Assembly (NCBI GenBank): GCA_017383485.1
Contig: JAFNXM010000008.1
Coordinates: 1 to 55,062, forward strand
Direction: 5' to 3'
Length of the DNA stretch: 55,062 nucleotides
DNA from: Bacteroidaceae bacterium
Lineage (GTDB): Bacteria; Bacteroidota; Bacteroidia; Bacteroidales; Bacteroidaceae
In this document: one piece after another, positions 1 through 8,519 of the stretch
Layout of the letters: every line of letters starts with the position of its first letter
Numbering within the stretch: position 1 is the first letter of the stretch
The notes under the pieces: model-generated
The model's database searches: none
What the model saw: only the letters and a program-made list of their open reading frames with translations
Told to the model about the DNA's origin: nothing
Translations under genes and position numbers: made by a program

Positions 1-166
<166 letters not shown>

Positions 167-176
167 TCAAAAGAAG

Positions 177-248
<72 letters not shown>

Positions 249-255
249 AAAGGTG

Positions 256-328
256 AGCGGAAAACGAGGCTCGAACTCGCGACCCCCAGCTTGGAAGGCT
301 AGTGCTCTACCAACTGAGCTATTTCCGC
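256..328 (-). tRNA. tRNA-Gly (TCC anticodon)
   Basis: The minus-strand cloverleaf has acceptor arm GCGGAAA/TTTTCCGC, a D arm AGCTCAGTTGGTAGAGC, T-loop GTTCGAGCC and anticodon loop CTTCCAA, giving TCC. CCA is not encoded. It is 7 bp from the tRNA-Thr gene, so the two are surely processed from one precursor. Confidence 0.95.
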
Positions 329-347
329 ATTCCTTGTTTGTTGGTAG

Positions 348-430
348 TGGGCAAAGATGGATTCGAACCACCGAAGGCGTAAGCCAGCAGATTTACAGTC
401 TGCCCCATTTGGCCACTCTGGTATTTGCCC
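348..430 (-). tRNA. tRNA-Tyr (GTA anticodon)
   Basis: The 83-nt minus-strand gene has acceptor GGGCAAA/TTTGCCC, anticodon loop CTGTAAA (GTA) and the long variable arm expected of a class II tRNA. CCA is not encoded. It is first in the Tyr-Gly-Thr tRNA run upstream of tuf. Confidence 0.95.
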
Positions 431-543
431 GTATCTCCCTTGGATTTCGTAGCCGAAATTTGCAGCCGCTCCGAAAAGAGGCTTGGAAACGGCTGCAAAG
501 TTAGGCATTATTTTTTACCCGCAAAACTTTTTCGGGTATTTTT

Positions 544-840
544 TTATTTAGTGCGTTGTTTTTCTTTAAATTTCTCTACTTGTTTCTGCAGTGCTTCTAC
601 ACAGAGATCTACGCCTTCTTCGAATGTATCGCAAGTTTTATCTGCGTGCAGATTTCCACCTGGCATAGTAATGCTCATTTGCACTTCTTTGTTCATCGCA
701 GTTTCTGGCTTTACTACTTTGAGTACCACATCAACTGTTGCGTCTTCACAAACCTTAGCAAATTTTGCTGTTTTCTTTTCAATAAACGCTTGCAACTTTT
801 CTGTTGCATCGAAATGAATAGATTGTACTCTAACTTGCAT
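544..840 (-). CDS. hpf: Ribosome hibernation promoting factor, short form (HPF/RaiA family)
   Basis: A 98-residue protein starting MQVRVQSIHFDATEKLQAFI, with the beta-alpha-beta-beta-beta-alpha layout and Lys-rich end of the short HPF/YfiA family. Such proteins bind the decoding region of the small subunit and help form inactive ribosomes in stationary phase. The start is fixed by an unusually strong ribosome binding site, AAGGAGGT four bases before ATG, a rarity in Bacteroidota. Its downstream neighbours (three tRNAs, tuf) match the common Bacteroidota order. In relatives xerC usually lies just upstream; here xerC is 18 kb away and on the other strand. Confidence 0.92.
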   Translation of the reverse strand: MQVRVQSIHFDATEKLQAFIEKKTAKFAKVCEDATVDVVLKVVKPETAMNKEVQMSITMPGGNLHADKTCDTFEEGVDLCVEALQKQVEKFKEKQRTK

Positions 841-855
841 AGTGACCTCCTTTTT
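831..855 (-). promoter_or_regulatory. Strong Shine-Dalgarno site of hpf
   Basis: The minus strand reads AAAAAAGGAGGTCACTATG, giving eight consecutive bases (AAGGAGGT) complementary to the 16S rRNA 3' end. Nearly all other genes here lack such a site; rplF is the other clear exception. It decides the hpf start. Confidence 0.7.
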
Positions 856-1331
856 TAAACTTTTATACTCTTTTCAGAGCGTGGTTCTATGAAATTTAAT
901 AATACGCTGAGGTTACATCTGCACAGAGGCGGATGTGATCCTCTGCTTTCAATGGCGAATATACTACTTTTTTCGTTCGCAAAACAATTTTATCTGTTAT
1001 TTTTTCAAAAATCTGAGGAATATTTGGATAATTTCAGAGTGGCACGCCATAAACATTGCTGTGCAACACATTTTGACGACCAAGGGGGAAGCCGGAAAGA
1101 GGGGAAAAGGAAAGAGCGGGAAAGAAGAAAAAAGGGGGAAAGGGAGAGATATTAAGACCAAAGCACCACCAACTCCGATTTCGGCAAATAGAGCACGCTT
1201 TATCGAAATAGCGGCATTGGGTTATGATTTATTCCGAAAAGCCTCGGCATGCGAATATATACATATATATAATAAAGGAGTGCGGCGTTTCACAACGACA
1301 CACTCCAAAATCAAATAATCAATTACTAGTT
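841..1331. other. Gene-free stretch upstream of hpf
   Basis: No convincing gene is present. The stretch holds the hpf ribosome binding site, an almost pure purine run on the plus strand at about 1082-1152, and a terminator-like hairpin at 1277-1306 serving the 58-aa peptide gene. Open frames here have no recognisable product and are judged non-coding. Confidence 0.6.
1277..1306 (-). terminator. Hairpin terminator after the 58-aa peptide gene
   Basis: GGAGTG and CACTCC pair across an 18-base loop that has further CG pairs; on the minus strand it is followed by the T-rich TTTATTATATATATG. It lies 26 bp past the stop of the small peptide gene. Confidence 0.55.
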
Positions 1332-1508
1332 TTACCAGATTCCGCTGGTTTCTTCTTCTGAATCTTCTGTATCCCAGAAGCTTTTCTTGTTGGTCAATGA
1401 TTCAGTACCATCGTATTCAGTGTAACCAAAACCAACGCTTGCGGCAATCATACCTTCTGTACAGAAATTCACTTCCAATGATTTAGGTTGTATATATAAC
1501 TTTTTCAT
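1332..1508 (-). CDS. Small 58-residue peptide of unknown function
   Basis: This short frame encodes MKKLYIQPKSLEVNFC, then TEGMIAASVGFGYTEYDG, and a C-terminal part rich in acidic, Trp and Phe residues (SFWDTEDSEEETSGIW). I do not recognise a named family, but short Bacteroidales proteins with an MKK-Y-P-V-TEGMIA beginning and an acidic, aromatic end are familiar to me as uncharacterised hypotheticals. It lies 40 bp downstream of the 572-aa T9SS cargo gene on the same strand and is followed by a terminator, so it is probably the last gene of that transcript. There is no clear signal peptide. Function is unknown; a secreted or modified peptide is only a guess. Confidence 0.65.
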   Translation of the reverse strand: MKKLYIQPKSLEVNFCTEGMIAASVGFGYTEYDGTESLTNKKSFWDTEDSEEETSGIW

Positions 1509-1548
1509 AACGTTCTATTTCTAATTTAATTTGTGTTTATACTCAGCC

Positions 1549-3267
1549 TTATTTCACGATAAACTTCTTGCCGTTTTGGATGTAGATGCCACCCTTGACA
1601 GTGTTCAACACACGACGACCGCTGAGGTCATAGATAGCAGAGTTTGTTTTGCCTGTCACTACGCTTTCGATAGCAGTAACTTCGTCTACCATCAACTTGA
1701 ACGCAGACACGTTGCTGGTACCGAGGTTAAGGTAAGTCTTGTTAGCCTTCAAAGTAGAACCCACCTTAGCTGGATAGAAACCAATACCGAGGTCACCACG
1801 TACGAAGATGTATGATTTTTCAGGAAGTGTAACGTCTGCACCTGCAGAGTGTGAGAAAGCATTTTCTGGAACTTCTACTGAAGTCTTATTTGGGTTCATA
1901 GTTACTCTTTCTGCACTACCCACCAAAAGTACACCAAAGTTTGCAGGTACTACGCCTTCTCCCAATGCCTTCAACGAAATCACATCTGTGCCATTTACTT
2001 CGCTTGGTTGTGCGTAGTAAGCTGTCACACCCGATGGGATGGTTGTAGCGTATGGTGCGCTGAATGTACCAATACGACCCTCCATATTGCTGAGCAATTG
2101 GTCATCTGCAGTAATTTCTGCGAGGTTGACGTTTAATGGAACGTTAACATTAACTGCTTCAAAGATAAATGAAGATCCATCGTCACCCAGGCCACTATTG
2201 TTCCAACCATTCACAGCCATTTCGCTATTCCAGTAAGAAAGGCAATTGTATGAGTTGTAAGTATTATTACCATGTTGTGTCCAATAAGAATTTTCAGAAT
2301 CCTTTACTTTGACACACCAATAATCACCTGTTTTCTTTGATTTAACAAATGTAAACTTAGTCTTGTAATCTGCAGCCGAATTAGGATCTTCCAACCATGC
2401 AAAAGCATTAGATTCGTCACTTGTATTAGCAGACATTGCAAGGATTTTACCTGTTTCATAATTATAGAAACTATAGCCTTCTGTATCATTACCAGTGATA
2501 CACCAATAGCCACTTTCATCTGGAGTCGAAGATTTATCCAAAGAGAGATAATTTGTACCACTCTTTATATTGTCACCACTTAAGCATTTAAAGTTACCAT
2601 TCTTGATAGTATAGAATTTTGTATTTACATCCCAACCATTAGCTGTGGGTGCTTGTGAAACTGTTACATTTGTTGGCGCATTCTTTGTGTCAGACTCTTC
2701 TGATTCACCGCCACCAGATTCACCGCCACCAACTTCCGAACCATCGATAGCTTCAATTGTAAGAGTTTTAAAGGATCCGTCACTTATTGTTACTGGAGAA
2801 CCCATTTCTGAAGGATTCAAAAAATAAGTTGTTTCATAATAAACTCCACCAGTTGATTTTGCCCACATAATCTTATGGGTATCACCATCCTTTAGAACGA
2901 TCCAACGTTGTTTATCACTAGTATACCCATCAACAAGTGTTGCAGTATATCCATTACTATCACTTCTGCGGAATAAATACTTCTCAGTTGATACAGACTT
3001 AATATAATAAACCTTATGACCATCACCTGATTGAGGAGCTAAAACAAACTTAAAATGAGTTGCTTCATTTTCTTGATTATATCCAACGCTTGTGTCATAA
3101 GTTACATAAGAATTTTCTGCGTAAATATAAGCTTCTTTACCTAGATTTTTTGTAAACTTGATAGTATAGACCTTAGATTCGTCTAACACTAAATCGTCAG
3201 TAGCCATCGATGGCACCACCCCAACAAATGTAAATAGTAGGGCGAGTAAAAACGTAATTTTCTTCAT
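1549..3267 (-). CDS. Secreted T9SS cargo protein with two beta-trefoil-like halves
   Basis: A 572-residue protein with a signal peptide (residues 1-22, ending PSMA). Residues 25-175 and about 205-375 each look like a beta-rich module with repeated YTIK, RWIVLKDG and YWCV elements, which suggests a ricin-type trefoil fold, joined by a Gly/Glu/Ser linker at about 176-195. Residues 380-500 form another beta domain often found before the sorting signal. The last ~45 residues, with AIYDLSGRRVLN and GGIYIQNGKKFIVK, are a type A T9SS C-terminal domain, so the protein should cross the outer membrane and be attached to the surface. No catalytic motif is seen; ligand binding is an inference. The 58-aa peptide gene follows it. 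Confidence 0.75.
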   Translation of the reverse strand: MKKITFLLALLFTFVGVVPSMATDDLVLDESKVYTIKFTKNLGKEAYIYAENSYVTYDTSVGYNQENEATHFKFVLAPQSGDGHKVYYIKSVSTEKYLFRRSDSNGYTATLVDGYTSDKQRWIVLKDGDTHKIMWAKSTGGVYYETTYFLNPSEMGSPVTISDGSFKTLTIEAIDGSEVGGGESGGGESEESDTKNAPTNVTVSQAPTANGWDVNTKFYTIKNGNFKCLSGDNIKSGTNYLSLDKSSTPDESGYWCITGNDTEGYSFYNYETGKILAMSANTSDESNAFAWLEDPNSAADYKTKFTFVKSKKTGDYWCVKVKDSENSYWTQHGNNTYNSYNCLSYWNSEMAVNGWNNSGLGDDGSSFIFEAVNVNVPLNVNLAEITADDQLLSNMEGRIGTFSAPYATTIPSGVTAYYAQPSEVNGTDVISLKALGEGVVPANFGVLLVGSAERVTMNPNKTSVEVPENAFSHSAGADVTLPEKSYIFVRGDLGIGFYPAKVGSTLKANKTYLNLGTSNVSAFKLMVDEVTAIESVVTGKTNSAIYDLSGRRVLNTVKGGIYIQNGKKFIVK

Positions 3268-3590
3268 AATTGTTAGAATTTGTATTGTTAATAATTTATT
3301 GTTTTAGTCACTTTGTTAAGCCATGTAACTATACACCACACAGCGTGGCAAAATTAATATAAAAAAATCTATGAATTTGACGTAAATACATGAAAACTAA
3401 TGCAAAACGGCATTTACCCCCCCCTATTTTGCTAAGTCGAGTTTGCAAAATGAGGTATAAAATCATCAAAAAGGGGAATGTTGTGCACGTGGGGACTTCG
3501 CATCGTGGGGCGCGAAATGGCGAAAAATGTTTTGGGCGATTTGTAGACGCCACAGTGTGGTGTCCCTACGCTCATATTCCCCACCCCTGT

Positions 3591-3682
3591 CAAAAAAAGT
3601 CAAGGCCTTGTGAAAATTTCGCGACGGCTCGTTAAAAAAAGGTTTAATGTTTTTTGAAAAAGGTTAGACCTTTTTTTAGAAG
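3591..3682 (+). repeat. Dispersed intergenic repeat, copy A
   Basis: Begins AAAAAAAGTCAAGGCC, contains the family core AATTTCGCGACGGCTCGTT, and continues with A- and T-runs around GGTTTAATG and GGTTAGACC. It matches copies near 11.05, 20.75, 40.95 and 51.6 kb. Confidence 0.75.
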
Positions 3683-3842
3683 CATCATATTGTGGCGTCT
3701 GAATAGGCCTCCACGCCTCGCGAATAGCACGCTAAACAATTGCTCCACGCTGTATTCGCTGAATTCACTTAACGTAAGATTTCTAAACAACCCGTTCGCC
3801 AAAACTGCTGCGAGACACGTGAGATACGCCGGCGCACTTCAA

Positions 3843-3885
3843 CAAAAAAACAGCCGACGACACTCCATGGGGAGCGCCGTCGGCT
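3843..3885 (-). terminator. Intrinsic terminator of the 864-aa protein gene
   Basis: On the minus strand AGCCGACGGCGCTCC pairs with GGAGTGTCGTCGGCT around a CCAT loop and is followed by GTTTTTTTG. It lies about 20 bp past the stop codon. Confidence 0.85.
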
Positions 3886-3906
3886 ATTATATATTATATG
3901 TATCGA

Positions 3907-6501
3907 TTAATCCTTGACAGGAGTCATCTTAGTCTTAGCCATATTCACATAGCAGCTTGCGTATGAATATGTACCATAAACTTTACCAGTAGCTTGCAAA
4001 GAACCATCTGCACCGATTTCAAATACGAGGTCTGCAGAATCTGTATCCTTCACACCAAAGTTCTTCAAGATAAGTTTGTTGTCTACGAGTTCGTAAGGAG
4101 CAGATGCAGACATAAACTTCGCGCCGTTGAGACGGAGATCAAGAGTTGCATAACCTGCTTGCAAGATACCTTCTGCTGTGCTGTCGATATAGAGTGTACC
4201 TACGATCGAAGGCACTTCTGCTTCATAACCACTAGCGCCCAGATAGAAGTCACCGGTGTACTTCTTAGCCAATTGAGCATCTGCGATTTCTGGCACGAGG
4301 CTTGCTGTAGTCAAGTCTACGTTCATGCCACCAGTCACACCGTAGTAGGTCTCGCGACCGAGGATACGGCCATCTTCTGTCACGGTGAATACGACGTCGG
4401 TAGTCTTTGTTCCACCATTGCCGTCGCCTACCTTCACGCCCTTGAGGGTGAGTTTGGTTTCGCCGAGAACGTAGGGCACGCATGAATTGATCAAATCCTT
4501 GCCTTCTGCGCTACAGATCAGTGTAGCGTAGCCTGCCTTCTTGCCGCCGTTAGCATCTTGATCGATCAACAGTTTACCAGCCACCTTGATTTGAGTTTCG
4601 CCAGATGTGCCGTTGTATGTTGCAGTGTAGACGTCGGCCAATTCAGGCAGTTTCACTTCAGGAGCAACGAGAGCATTAGCTTGGTCGAGCACTACGTAGC
4701 TATTATCAGATGTCGAATAGATGCGTTGGCCTGCGCCAGTGTCCTTCAGCCATGCCTTTTGCTTGTCAGCAGAAAGTTGGAAGACGAAGGTCATACGGTT
4801 TGTTCCTCTGTGGCCAGTACCAGCCAATATTGTAGTCAAGGTGATAGTATTATCCTTAGCATTGTAGATATACTTTTGGCAGTCAGCCACAGCTGAATAA
4901 TACTTAGTATCGCCATAGATTTGGATATCGAGTGCAGCGTAACCAGGTTTTTCCTTACCCATCAAGTTTTGATCCATGTAGAGGTAAACCTTTTGCTTAG
5001 CTACTTCAGAACCACCTTCGAAGCAACCGAGCACCTTTTCATTGATATACTTCGATGGACCTTCCCATTTATCTACCACTTGTTCGGTGTAAGTCATCGC
5101 ATTCATATCGAGGATAAACACACGTTGCTGACCATTATAGTCAACAGTAGCCACACCACTTTCCATCACGTAAGAATATTCCTTGCCATCGATTTCCACT
5201 GTACCGAAGCCGTCAAAATAGATAGAACCGGCTTCACTACCCTTTGGCAAGTAATAACCTGCTTCCTTACCTTGCATTGTAATAGTAGGTTCTTCATTGC
5301 CTGAAACGTAAGTATACTTTGCAATAGTCTGTCCATCTACTGCGATCATAGCTTCAGATGTTTCGCCGATGCTTGTACCCTTCTTGAATGTCAAAGTTGC
5401 TACCTTTGAGATGTAGCCATAGTTGTCCATCCATACGTGTGTCAACTCGCCAGTATCCTGATCTTTCATTTCCAACAGGCCCTTGTAAGCATCGCCAGTG
5501 CGGAATGCGCCGATATAGGTGAAAGGTTTCTTGCCAGTCACATAAATGCGGGTATTTTCGTGTCTGTCTTGGTTGTAGTCGTGGATTGAGATGACGATAT
5601 AGTCGTTCACAAGGAAAGTACCGTTCACACCATAAGTGGGTTGGTCGCGGAGTTCGAGGTCTGCACCTTCTTCGTCATCTTCTTTAGGCTCTACGTAGTG
5701 AGTAAATCCGTTGCTGCCTTGCTTGTATTCGAACACGTCAACAAAGTTATACTTCATCGCATCGTCAGACTTGATGTGGCATGTACCATTCGCCTTGAGT
5801 TCCATGCTCAAAGGAGGAATATTGTCGCGATCAATCAAACCATTTGCTGCAGTATATTCATAACCTGTGTACTTGCCCAAGAAATCGCAACCGAGATAAG
5901 TATTCAATTCCATTGATGTGCTGCGGATCACAACGGGTTCGTTGGGCATATAGAACGCCCAGGCATCGATACCGAGCAAGTTGTTTTCCTTTACATCCAA
6001 GAATACGAAACCTTCGATATCGCTGTAGACATTGCCAGTGAGTTGACCGACAATTTCCAATTCGTGAACGTAGCCTGGCTCTGTGCGTACATCAAAGTGA
6101 GGCTTGCCGTTGGGCTTATCGCCCGTCCAGTTCAGTGGTTTATCCGCGCCCATCAAATGATCGTTGTTGATACAGTCCAGCATCACGATAGGTGCGTGGG
6201 GATCACTTTCACATTTGATTTCCAAATAATCACTGCTCACACCCTGATACATGATCGAAGCAATTTCTGCCATAGAGAAATCGTAAGTTGCCCCAGTCAC
6301 CAACTCGATGTGAAGTGTAGTATATACATCTGATGCAGGATCATCCTTCAAGTAGGTAAACTTATTGATATCGTCTACCATAAAGGATTGAATCAATCCG
6401 TTGCTACCCATGATGTCCAAACGGTCGCATACATAGGCTTGGCTCACTGATGCTGACAGGAAGAGGATCAGCGAGAGAATATATTTCATCATCGTTTTCA
6501 T
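3907..6501 (-). CDS. Large secreted beta-repeat protein (calycin-like), 864 aa
   Basis: Signal peptide at residues 1-22 (cleavage after SQAYV is plausible). Two short N-terminal modules of the form LDIMGSNGLIQSFMVDDI and LVTGATYDFSMAEIASI resemble the module found in neighbouring proteins. The C-terminal half holds three ~120-residue repeats at about 489-620, 623-744 and 746-864, each with a Y/F-G-(T/A)-SG opening, an (L/Y)YxD strand, PGYA or AGYAT-L, and a late D-V-F-T/E strand. This matches proteins usually called calycin-like in Prevotella. No T9SS C-terminal signal is present. Its start overlaps the stop of the preceding 157-aa T9SS-type protein by four bases, so the two are translationally coupled and may act together at the surface. 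Function unknown. Confidence 0.7.
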   Translation of the reverse strand: MKTMMKYILSLILFLSASVSQAYVCDRLDIMGSNGLIQSFMVDDINKFTYLKDDPASDVYTTLHIELVTGATYDFSMAEIASIMYQGVSSDYLEIKCESDPHAPIVMLDCINNDHLMGADKPLNWTGDKPNGKPHFDVRTEPGYVHELEIVGQLTGNVYSDIEGFVFLDVKENNLLGIDAWAFYMPNEPVVIRSTSMELNTYLGCDFLGKYTGYEYTAANGLIDRDNIPPLSMELKANGTCHIKSDDAMKYNFVDVFEYKQGSNGFTHYVEPKEDDEEGADLELRDQPTYGVNGTFLVNDYIVISIHDYNQDRHENTRIYVTGKKPFTYIGAFRTGDAYKGLLEMKDQDTGELTHVWMDNYGYISKVATLTFKKGTSIGETSEAMIAVDGQTIAKYTYVSGNEEPTITMQGKEAGYYLPKGSEAGSIYFDGFGTVEIDGKEYSYVMESGVATVDYNGQQRVFILDMNAMTYTEQVVDKWEGPSKYINEKVLGCFEGGSEVAKQKVYLYMDQNLMGKEKPGYAALDIQIYGDTKYYSAVADCQKYIYNAKDNTITLTTILAGTGHRGTNRMTFVFQLSADKQKAWLKDTGAGQRIYSTSDNSYVVLDQANALVAPEVKLPELADVYTATYNGTSGETQIKVAGKLLIDQDANGGKKAGYATLICSAEGKDLINSCVPYVLGETKLTLKGVKVGDGNGGTKTTDVVFTVTEDGRILGRETYYGVTGGMNVDLTTASLVPEIADAQLAKKYTGDFYLGASGYEAEVPSIVGTLYIDSTAEGILQAGYATLDLRLNGAKFMSASAPYELVDNKLILKNFGVKDTDSADLVFEIGADGSLQATGKVYGTYSYASCYVNMAKTKMTPVKD

Positions 6502-6971
6502 TTGCCTAAAGTGATTTTGTGCGACATTCCGTTAACTTTCACGACATAGTTGCCTGCACCTAAGCGGTTCAAGTGCAATGTATAGGTGCCACCATTTGCC
6601 TTTTCTGAAATCAGGCAACGGCCATCAGCACCGAAGACTTGCACATTAGCACCTTCAGGCAACTTTGAAAATACCAAAGTACCATCTTGCCATTGCATAC
6701 CCTCAGCATCTTTATTCACGCCGTCGATGCCAACACTTTCATCAAAGGTAAAACCAATCAATTCGCTTGAAGCGTATGACACTCTGAAATTCTCTGAACG
6801 GAAGGTTACTGACGTTCCACTGAATGTGGTGGTCATGCCTTCGCTCAAGTTGATTTGCGCCACATCTCCGCTTTTCAGCGAAACCAAGACGCTGCGGTAA
6901 CCATCCGCCAACATTGTTGAGACGCCCACTGTCAGGATGAACATCACCAACATAAGTTTTTGTTTCAACAT
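6498..6971 (-). CDS. Small secreted protein with T9SS-type C-terminal domain, 157 aa
   Basis: Signal peptide to about residue 22 (STMLA). A short beta module (SVLVSLKSGDVAQINLSE to GFTFDES) is followed by a T9SS-like sorting domain with VQVFGADGRCLISE and LGAGNYVVKVNG. The same architecture is seen in the 154-aa protein at 10.3-10.8 kb, and the two are clearly paralogous in layout. Its stop overlaps the start of the 864-aa protein (ATGA). The small size and near absence of anything but signal modules suggest a surface anchor or partner subunit rather than an enzyme; this is inference. Confidence 0.65.
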   Translation of the reverse strand: MLKQKLMLVMFILTVGVSTMLADGYRSVLVSLKSGDVAQINLSEGMTTTFSGTSVTFRSENFRVSYASSELIGFTFDESVGIDGVNKDAEGMQWQDGTLVFSKLPEGANVQVFGADGRCLISEKANGGTYTLHLNRLGAGNYVVKVNGMSHKITLGK

Positions 6972-7025
6972 AGCTTTGTTGTTTTAATATATTATTAATT
7001 TGTATTTACCCTATGTTAAAGTCCG

Positions 7026-7064
7026 CACACCGACCACTCCGCAGGATGCGGTGCAACCGGTGTG
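7026..7064 (-). terminator. Hairpin between the two surface-protein operons
   Basis: CACACCG pairs with CGGTGTG, with a nested CCGC/GCGG stem. It lies downstream of the 471-aa gene and upstream of the 157-aa gene. The T-run after it is weak, so termination may be partial. Confidence 0.45.
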
Positions 7065-7103
7065 TGTATTTTACTATCCCATAGGTCGTAGTTTTTATTC
7101 AAG

Positions 7104-8519
7104 TTATTTACCTGTGTAAGCAGTTCCCTTTCCAGCATAGGAAATACTTAGTGTCTTCATCGAGCCGCTTGGCGAAGAGCTCCAAGGGGTAGTATATGAA
7201 TCCAGCAAGTTCAGTTGCACATTATATACATCACCTTGCTTCGACACGTTCAGTTCACCTTGTTGTGTCTTGTTCATATAGTCATTATCTGCCGACGAGT
7301 GTTGAATTTCCTTATACTTGACTTCCCAAGTGTAGGGTTCAGTTTGCGCCAGATTGATTGCGCCTGTACCGATCAAGGTACTACGCAATTTTATCATTGG
7401 TGTGATCATCGCATCGTTTGGCGATTTATTACCTTCGCTCATGAAGTAGAAATAAGTATAACCACCGCTTTCCTTCACTTGCATTTCGGTAATATCCACC
7501 TTACTTATCACTTCAGCATACGCATTAGATACGGTAAATGAATTACCCACACTTTGTGTCAGCATCATTTCGTCGAAATTGTCCACCATCTTAGTTTCAC
7601 CATAGTAGTCACCGGTCAAGATAGTTCCGTCAGCGAGTGTAATATTGTAGGTGAAATACACACCATTCTCACCTACCGAGGGATCTGAGTAGGCTGTAAT
7701 ATAACCAGTAGTACTCGCGTCAGCCTTGATCTCAGTTTCGTCTATATAGTTAATAATAGTCAAGGTATAGCTTTCGGGATTCTGTGCCAAATCCACCTTA
7801 CCTGAATTGAATTTGCTATTGGACAAAGAGAACAGCACGGCATATTCGCCATTGTGCATATCGATAACTTTGTCTGATTCAACGGGGCCAAAGGCGAAAG
7901 TTCTGGTACCTGTCTCAGCATCTACCTTGGCAAAAACAGTACCTACTTTGTTCGTATAAATATCGCCTGCGCCAGGGATAATAGTAAAGCGGTTGGTCGC
8001 AGTATATCCTGCAGAGAATGTACCACGATAGGCAGCACGCAAACGGCCACCGCTATAATAAGCCTCAAGACTTATGGTCAGCGTATTTCCTGTCTTATCT
8101 TTATTGATGCGGAGCGAACCTTTTGCATCTTTTACGGTAGTATTTCCGTTAATCTTAAGGCGCACTTCTTCAGCAGCGGCTGTACCGAGCGTATATTGCA
8201 CGCCCAAACCACCATCAGGCAAAGTGATAGAGAGCAATGGCGTTGATGCGTCATCACCAAAGAGGTTGTAGGTTGTACCGCCATCAGACTTCACCTCGCG
8301 CACAGTATTGATATCGTAAATTGTATTACCGATTTCGCACTGCTTTGCCAGTTCTTCAAGTTCGATGGTAGTGAATTCTACCTTTTCTACTTCAGAAACG
8401 CGATAATCCACCTTGACGCCATCTGTCGTATATACCGACATGATTTCCTCTTTTTGCTGCGCTGACATTGTCAACGCGGCAAAAGAGAAAGCCAATGTTA
8501 ATATTTTTTTCATTTTCAT
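7104..8519 (-). CDS. Secreted beta-rich protein (calycin-like), 471 aa
   Basis: Signal peptide MKMKKILTLAFSFAALTMSA. Residues 22-60 carry the short module SVYTTDGVKVDYRVSEVEKVEF also seen at the start of its neighbours. The rest is beta-rich with repeated G-T-L-G and A-Y-x-G segments and no catalytic motif; the protein ends YAGKGTAYTGK without a T9SS signal. The start overlaps the end of the 600-aa gene by four bases, so it is the third gene of a coupled set (154-aa, 600-aa, 471-aa). Likely located in the periplasm or outer membrane; function unknown. Confidence 0.65.
   Translation of the reverse strand: MKMKKILTLAFSFAALTMSAQQKEEIMSVYTTDGVKVDYRVSEVEKVEFTTIELEELAKQCEIGNTIYDINTVREVKSDGGTTYNLFGDDASTPLLSITLPDGGLGVQYTLGTAAAEEVRLKINGNTTVKDAKGSLRINKDKTGNTLTISLEAYYSGGRLRAAYRGTFSAGYTATNRFTIIPGAGDIYTNKVGTVFAKVDAETGTRTFAFGPVESDKVIDMHNGEYAVLFSLSNSKFNSGKVDLAQNPESYTLTIINYIDETEIKADASTTGYITAYSDPSVGENGVYFTYNITLADGTILTGDYYGETKMVDNFDEMMLTQSVGNSFTVSNAYAEVISKVDITEMQVKESGGYTYFYFMSEGNKSPNDAMITPMIKLRSTLIGTGAINLAQTEPYTWEVKYKEIQHSSADNDYMNKTQQGELNVSKQGDVYNVQLNLLDSYTTPWSSSPSGSMKTLSISYAGKGTAYTGK

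Larger units (their letters stand above)
3268..3906. other. 639-bp intergenic region with promoter, dispersed repeat copy and terminator
   Basis: No gene is seen. It holds a -7 element TAATTTTG (minus strand, 3349-3356) with no good -33 partner, likely serving the 572-aa gene; one copy of the dispersed A/T-rich repeat (about 3591-3682); and the terminator of the 864-aa gene (3843-3885). Confidence 0.6.

Noticed and set aside
516-538. Hairpin TACCCG/CGGGTA just after hpf considered as the hpf terminator
   Set aside because: The T-run follows it only on the plus strand; on the minus strand, where hpf is read, it is followed by A residues, so hpf may read through into the tRNAs.
889-1318. Plus-strand frames over the purine-rich region
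   Set aside because: The products are low-complexity Lys/Arg/Glu runs produced by the purine tract; there is no promoter or conserved motif.
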